Positions 61,436 to 64,000 of a stretch of DNA of 64,000 bases are shown here, one piece after another. A program made the translations under genes and the position numbers. A model generated the notes under the pieces. It searched no databases and had not been told where the DNA came from. It worked only from the letters and a program-made list of their open reading frames with translations. Origin of the DNA: Dehalococcoidia bacterium (GTDB taxonomy: Bacteria > Chloroflexota > Dehalococcoidia > SM23-28-2 > RBG-16-64-32); contig JAUSFE010000060.1 in NCBI GenBank assembly GCA_030649945.1, positions 1 through 64,000 of the forward strand. Direction: 5' to 3'. Position 1 is the first letter of the stretch. Each line of letters begins with the position of its first letter.

Positions 61436-62560
61436 TCACGCCGCCGCGAGGGTGGTCACGGTGCCGGCGGACCCGCGCCACTTCAGTGCTCCCGCTTCGG
61501 CGTACAGGACGCCGCCGCCGGCGGGATTGGTGGACGGTACGACTGTCCGGTTGGCGATGCCGATGACGCCGTCGCCCGCGCCGAACGCCCCGGTGAGCGA
61601 GCCGAACTGCGTGTTCGAGCGGAAGCGGTTGCCGTGGGCGTCGCCGGCGGTGCTGCCCTCGTCGCGGAACGGTTGCATGGCGACGGTGGCCAGCGAGAGC
61701 GCGGCGATGCGGACGCCGTAGGCGGTCTGGATGCGGGCGTGGCCCTGGTTCTCGATGTTGACGCCGGCCACGGTCTGCCAGACGCTGGTCGCGCTGCTGG
61801 TCAGGTTAGGCGGCTGGATCTCGACGCCGTGGGCGTTGGCGACGGTGCCGCTGAAGCTGAACGAGCGGGCGGGGAACAGGACGACGCCGTGGGTGACGAT
61901 GCCGGTAAAGCCGCTGCCGCCGCTGAGCGCGGAGTAGAAGTTTAGCGAGTCCACGAGGGCGCCGCTGCCGATGATGTTGGCGCTGGGTGTGCCGCTGAGG
62001 CCGATGAGCTGCTCGGCGGTGTTGATGGATGGGCTGCTGCCGCTGGTGTTGATCAGGATGCCGACGTAGTAGCTGGTGGCGGGGTTGGTGTTGCGGATGC
62101 GGACGCTGAGTGTGGTGTCGACGACGGGGCCGCCGGTGATGCCCATGCTGTGGACGCTGTTGTTGGCCCCGATCAGGCAGTCGCCGGTGAGCTTGACGTG
62201 GGGGCTGATGGTCTGGAATAGGCCGCGTTCGACGGCGGCGGTGGCGATGCGGACCTTGTCCTCGTCGGCCACCTGCTCGGTGCGAACGTAGGTGTCGGCG
62301 TCGGCGTCGGCGATGCTGGTGCCGCCGGCGGCGGCGGCGGGTACGGCGCCGTGGATGGTGAGGATGACGGCGTCGTTGGGGTTGTCGTCGGTGAAGAACA
62401 GGACTGCGCACTCGCGGCCCGCGATCACTTCGGCGGGGGGGATGTCGGTTGCGACGGGGATGTTGTCGAGCCAGACCGCCAGCGACCCGGCGATCTGGGC
62501 GGAGGCCTTATGGGTGGCCGCTGCGTAGGACTTGATGGTGCCGCGTTTGAGGGTGGTCAT
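61436..62560 (-). CDS. Phage structural protein, beta-rich
   Basis: 374 residues. An N-terminal small domain (TLKRGTIKSYAAATHKASAQIAGSLAVWLDNIPVA region) then a long Ser/Thr/Gly-rich beta region with repeated NTSGSSPSI and SGTVANAHGVEIQPPN patterns, like a tail fibre or baseplate decoration protein. Located between the capsid and the small phage genes. Confidence 0.5.
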   Translation of the reverse strand: MTTLKRGTIKSYAAATHKASAQIAGSLAVWLDNIPVATDIPPAEVIAGRECAVLFFTDDNPNDAVILTIHGAVPAAAAGGTSIADADADTYVRTEQVADEDKVRIATAAVERGLFQTISPHVKLTGDCLIGANNSVHSMGITGGPVVDTTLSVRIRNTNPATSYYVGILINTSGSSPSINTAEQLIGLSGTPSANIIGSGALVDSLNFYSALSGGSGFTGIVTHGVVLFPARSFSFSGTVANAHGVEIQPPNLTSSATSVWQTVAGVNIENQGHARIQTAYGVRIAALSLATVAMQPFRDEGSTAGDAHGNRFRSNTQFGSLTGAFGAGDGVIGIANRTVVPSTNPAGGGVLYAEAGALKWRGSAGTVTTLAAA

Positions 62561-62582
62561 TGGAACATCGCTCCGGGGTGGC

Positions 62583-62677
62583 GTAGGGGCGCAGCAACCA
62601 TGAGGGTTGTGGCGGATGTGCCGGTTCTCGTTCGAGTGCTTTGCCGGCGTTCCACCTTCCGGTTGCTGCGCCCCTAC
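62583..62677. repeat. 17-bp inverted repeat between phage genes
   Basis: GTAGGGGCGCAGCAACC (62583-62599) pairs perfectly with GGTTGCTGCGCCCCTAC (62661-62677), 61 bp apart, just after the capsid gene. It could be a terminator hairpin without a T tract or a small mobile-repeat footprint. Confidence 0.6.
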
Positions 62678-62681
62678 TGCC

Positions 62682-63569
62682 CTACGGCCGGACGCCGGTG
62701 AGCCGCGCCAGCTTCAGGGCGTTGAACAGCGCCAGCGAGGCGTACCACTTGATGCGCGTGCGGCTGGCGTCCTTCGTCTCCAGGCTGCCGACGCGCTCGA
62801 CCTGCAGGGAGCCGGGCGACGTCACGCCCGCCAGGGCGCCCTCGCCCACCTGGAAGGCGTAGACCGTCGAGCAGTCGGTGCTGGTGCCCACGGTCTGCGC
62901 GTCCGAGATGTAGTCCGAGACGCCGATGGCGATGCCGTCGTAGAACTGGAGCATCTGCCCGAACTCGTCGCGGTCGGCCTCCAGGAAGGAGCCGGAGGTG
63001 CGGGCAAGCTTGTTCACGAGGCGGCGGGAGCGGCGGCTCATCAGCAGCAGTTCCGGCTTGCCGCCCTTCACGGTGTCGATGATCTCGTCCAGCTTGTCCA
63101 GCGTGAGGGAGCCGCCGTTGACGCCCATGGAGATGCCCTGGGCCGGGTCCGTCAGCTTGTCCAGGCCGTCGAAGGACTTCGGGTTGGCCGTGGCGTCGCC
63201 GGTGATGAACGTCTGCTCGAAGAGCTGGCGCACCGCCTTGGCCTTGAGCTGGACGACGGCCGACTCCAGGTCCTGGATGTTGGAGCGGGTGGCGAGCAGG
63301 AAGTTATCGATGTCGGCGTCGCCGCCCATGATCTTGAGGGTGACGGTCTGCTGGGTGAACGTGGGCGTGGACTCCGTCCAGGTGTCGCCGACGTCGAAGA
63401 ACCCCGCCGAGGGCGCAGTGGCCTCGCGGTTGTACGTGAGCCCGTTGCCCACGATCTCGACGAACGGCAGGCGCTGGAGGACGGGCGAGTCCTTGAGGAT
63501 GGTCTCGATGACGCCTGCGAGCAGGATGTCGTTGGAGAGTTTGGCCGCTTCGGCCAGGGTGAGAGCCAT
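62682..63569 (-). CDS. Phage major capsid protein
   Basis: 295 residues. LTLAEAAKLSNDILLAGVIETILKDSPVLQRLPFVEIVGN is the start found in many HK97-like major capsid proteins without a separate scaffold. NREATAPSAGFF, DTWTESTPTFTQQTVTLKIMG and GDADIDNFLL fit the E-loop and core. ATG at 63569. It heads a leftward block of phage structural genes; terminase, portal and integrase are not in the window. Confidence 0.75.
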   Translation of the reverse strand: MALTLAEAAKLSNDILLAGVIETILKDSPVLQRLPFVEIVGNGLTYNREATAPSAGFFDVGDTWTESTPTFTQQTVTLKIMGGDADIDNFLLATRSNIQDLESAVVQLKAKAVRQLFEQTFITGDATANPKSFDGLDKLTDPAQGISMGVNGGSLTLDKLDEIIDTVKGGKPELLLMSRRSRRLVNKLARTSGSFLEADRDEFGQMLQFYDGIAIGVSDYISDAQTVGTSTDCSTVYAFQVGEGALAGVTSPGSLQVERVGSLETKDASRTRIKWYASLALFNALKLARLTGVRP

Positions 63570-63827
63570 GGGGTGTACCTCCTTCTGCGGGGGCCGGGCA
63601 GGGCCAGGGGGGGCGGGCGCCTGCCCGGCCGGGTGGATGTTCGGTTGTGCTGGCCGCAGAATAGGACATATGTTCTGTTATCTGGAAGGGGGAAATGGCA
63701 GGCAATACAGACCAGATGCCGGTCGCAGTAACGCTTGGCCCGCAGGCGCCCGTCGCCCTGCCCCCCGGCGCGCGCCTGTCCCCGCCGTTTGACCGCGCCG
63801 CGCGCGGCGTGCTATCGTCGCTCGCTG
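63570..63827. other. Intergenic, divergent region
   Basis: About 260 bp between the capsid gene and a rightward partial gene. Contains a GACATATGTTC-type short palindrome near 63666-63676. No gene found. Confidence 0.4.
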
Positions 63828-64000
63828 ATGCCCCGCCGCTTCGCTCTGCCCGTCCTCCTTGCCCTCGCCGCGCTCCTGCTGCTGGCGACCGGCGGCCGTC
63901 CGGCTGCCGCGGGCGGGTCGCGGCCGGCGCCCTGCTGGCTGCTGGACTCGCCGCAGCTGGCCTACGTCTCCGGGGGCGGCCACGCGCTGCTCCGGCAGCA
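63828..64000 (+). CDS. Secreted protein, partial (3' end outside window)
   Basis: From the ATG at 63828 the frame is open to the window edge (57 codons). MPRRFALPVLLALAALLLLA then TGGRPAAAGG is a clear signal peptide, cleaved near AAA-GG. The mature part begins SRPAPCWLLDSPQLAYVSGGG. Identity unknown. Confidence 0.65.
   Translation, partial: MPRRFALPVLLALAALLLLATGGRPAAAGGSRPAPCWLLDSPQLAYVSGGGHALLRQ

Noticed and set aside
61806-62411. Arg/His-rich minus-strand frame inside the phage structural gene
   Set aside because: It is an antisense-type, low-complexity shadow of the 61436-62560 gene in another frame.
58434-63569. Complete prophage
   Set aside because: No integrase, terminase, portal, lysis or replication genes are visible in the window.

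Overview
This is a GC-rich bacterial chromosome segment carrying core genes (purA, pyrG, rho, hrcA-grpE-dnaK, dnaE). Several features suggest a Chloroflexota lineage, most likely near Dehalococcoidia: F420/flavin-type LLM and PPOX oxidoreductases, secreted proteins with Thr/Pro linkers and dockerin-like repeats, surface proteins ending in a VGGI-x-EL motif plus a membrane anchor, and an ER-type (Ser/His/Asp) signal peptidase. The assignment is inferred from gene content; the window has no rRNA and no tRNA I would accept.

Layout. 0-11.2 kb: a truncated transposase, a dockerin-like secreted protein, purA, small membrane and redox genes, a second dockerin-like protein, a PIN-type toxin-antitoxin pair, and a PRC-barrel/enoyl-CoA hydratase operon. 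11.3-12.07 kb: about 750 bp without a convincing gene but with three candidate structured RNAs. 12.07-18.8 kb: a probable surface-matrix cluster with two degenerate receiver proteins, an RTX-repeat protein, a TasA/camelysin-like secreted protein, a membrane-anchored beta-sandwich protein, and a SipW-like signal peptidase fused to a seven-repeat beta-propeller. 18.9-27 kb (minus strand): M16 peptidase, single-chain restriction-modification enzyme, peroxiredoxin, SQR-like flavoprotein, DinB-like and MBL-fold proteins. 27.1-30.3 kb: two paralogous surface proteins, one with a possible cohesin-like domain and one a YVTN propeller, behind near-identical promoters. 30.5-38 kb: pyrG, rho, LysM/M23 peptidase, SGNH hydrolase and others.

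38.2-47.2 kb is the heat-shock operon with a perfect CIRCE operator, interrupted by accessory genes: a HEPN-motif protein, a retropepsin-like protease, an Abi_C-like protein, MazEF and a BBE-type oxidoreductase. Fragments of the dnaK start and dnaK end lie between these genes. 47.3-56.5 kb holds oxidoreductases, a hydrolase, an SDR and dnaE. 57.3-63.6 kb is a minus-strand phage structural remnant (capsid, connector, tail). It is also interrupted by a low-GC accessory gene, and that gene is flanked by a 148-bp duplicate of the tail gene's 3' end.

Two things stand out. The first is the SipW-propeller/TasA-like cluster preceded by unassigned structured RNAs. The second is a recurring architecture in which accessory genes, several with HEPN-like motifs, sit next to short duplicated ends of resident genes (dnaK 5' and 3' ends, phage tail 3' end, and related scars at M16 and hrcA).
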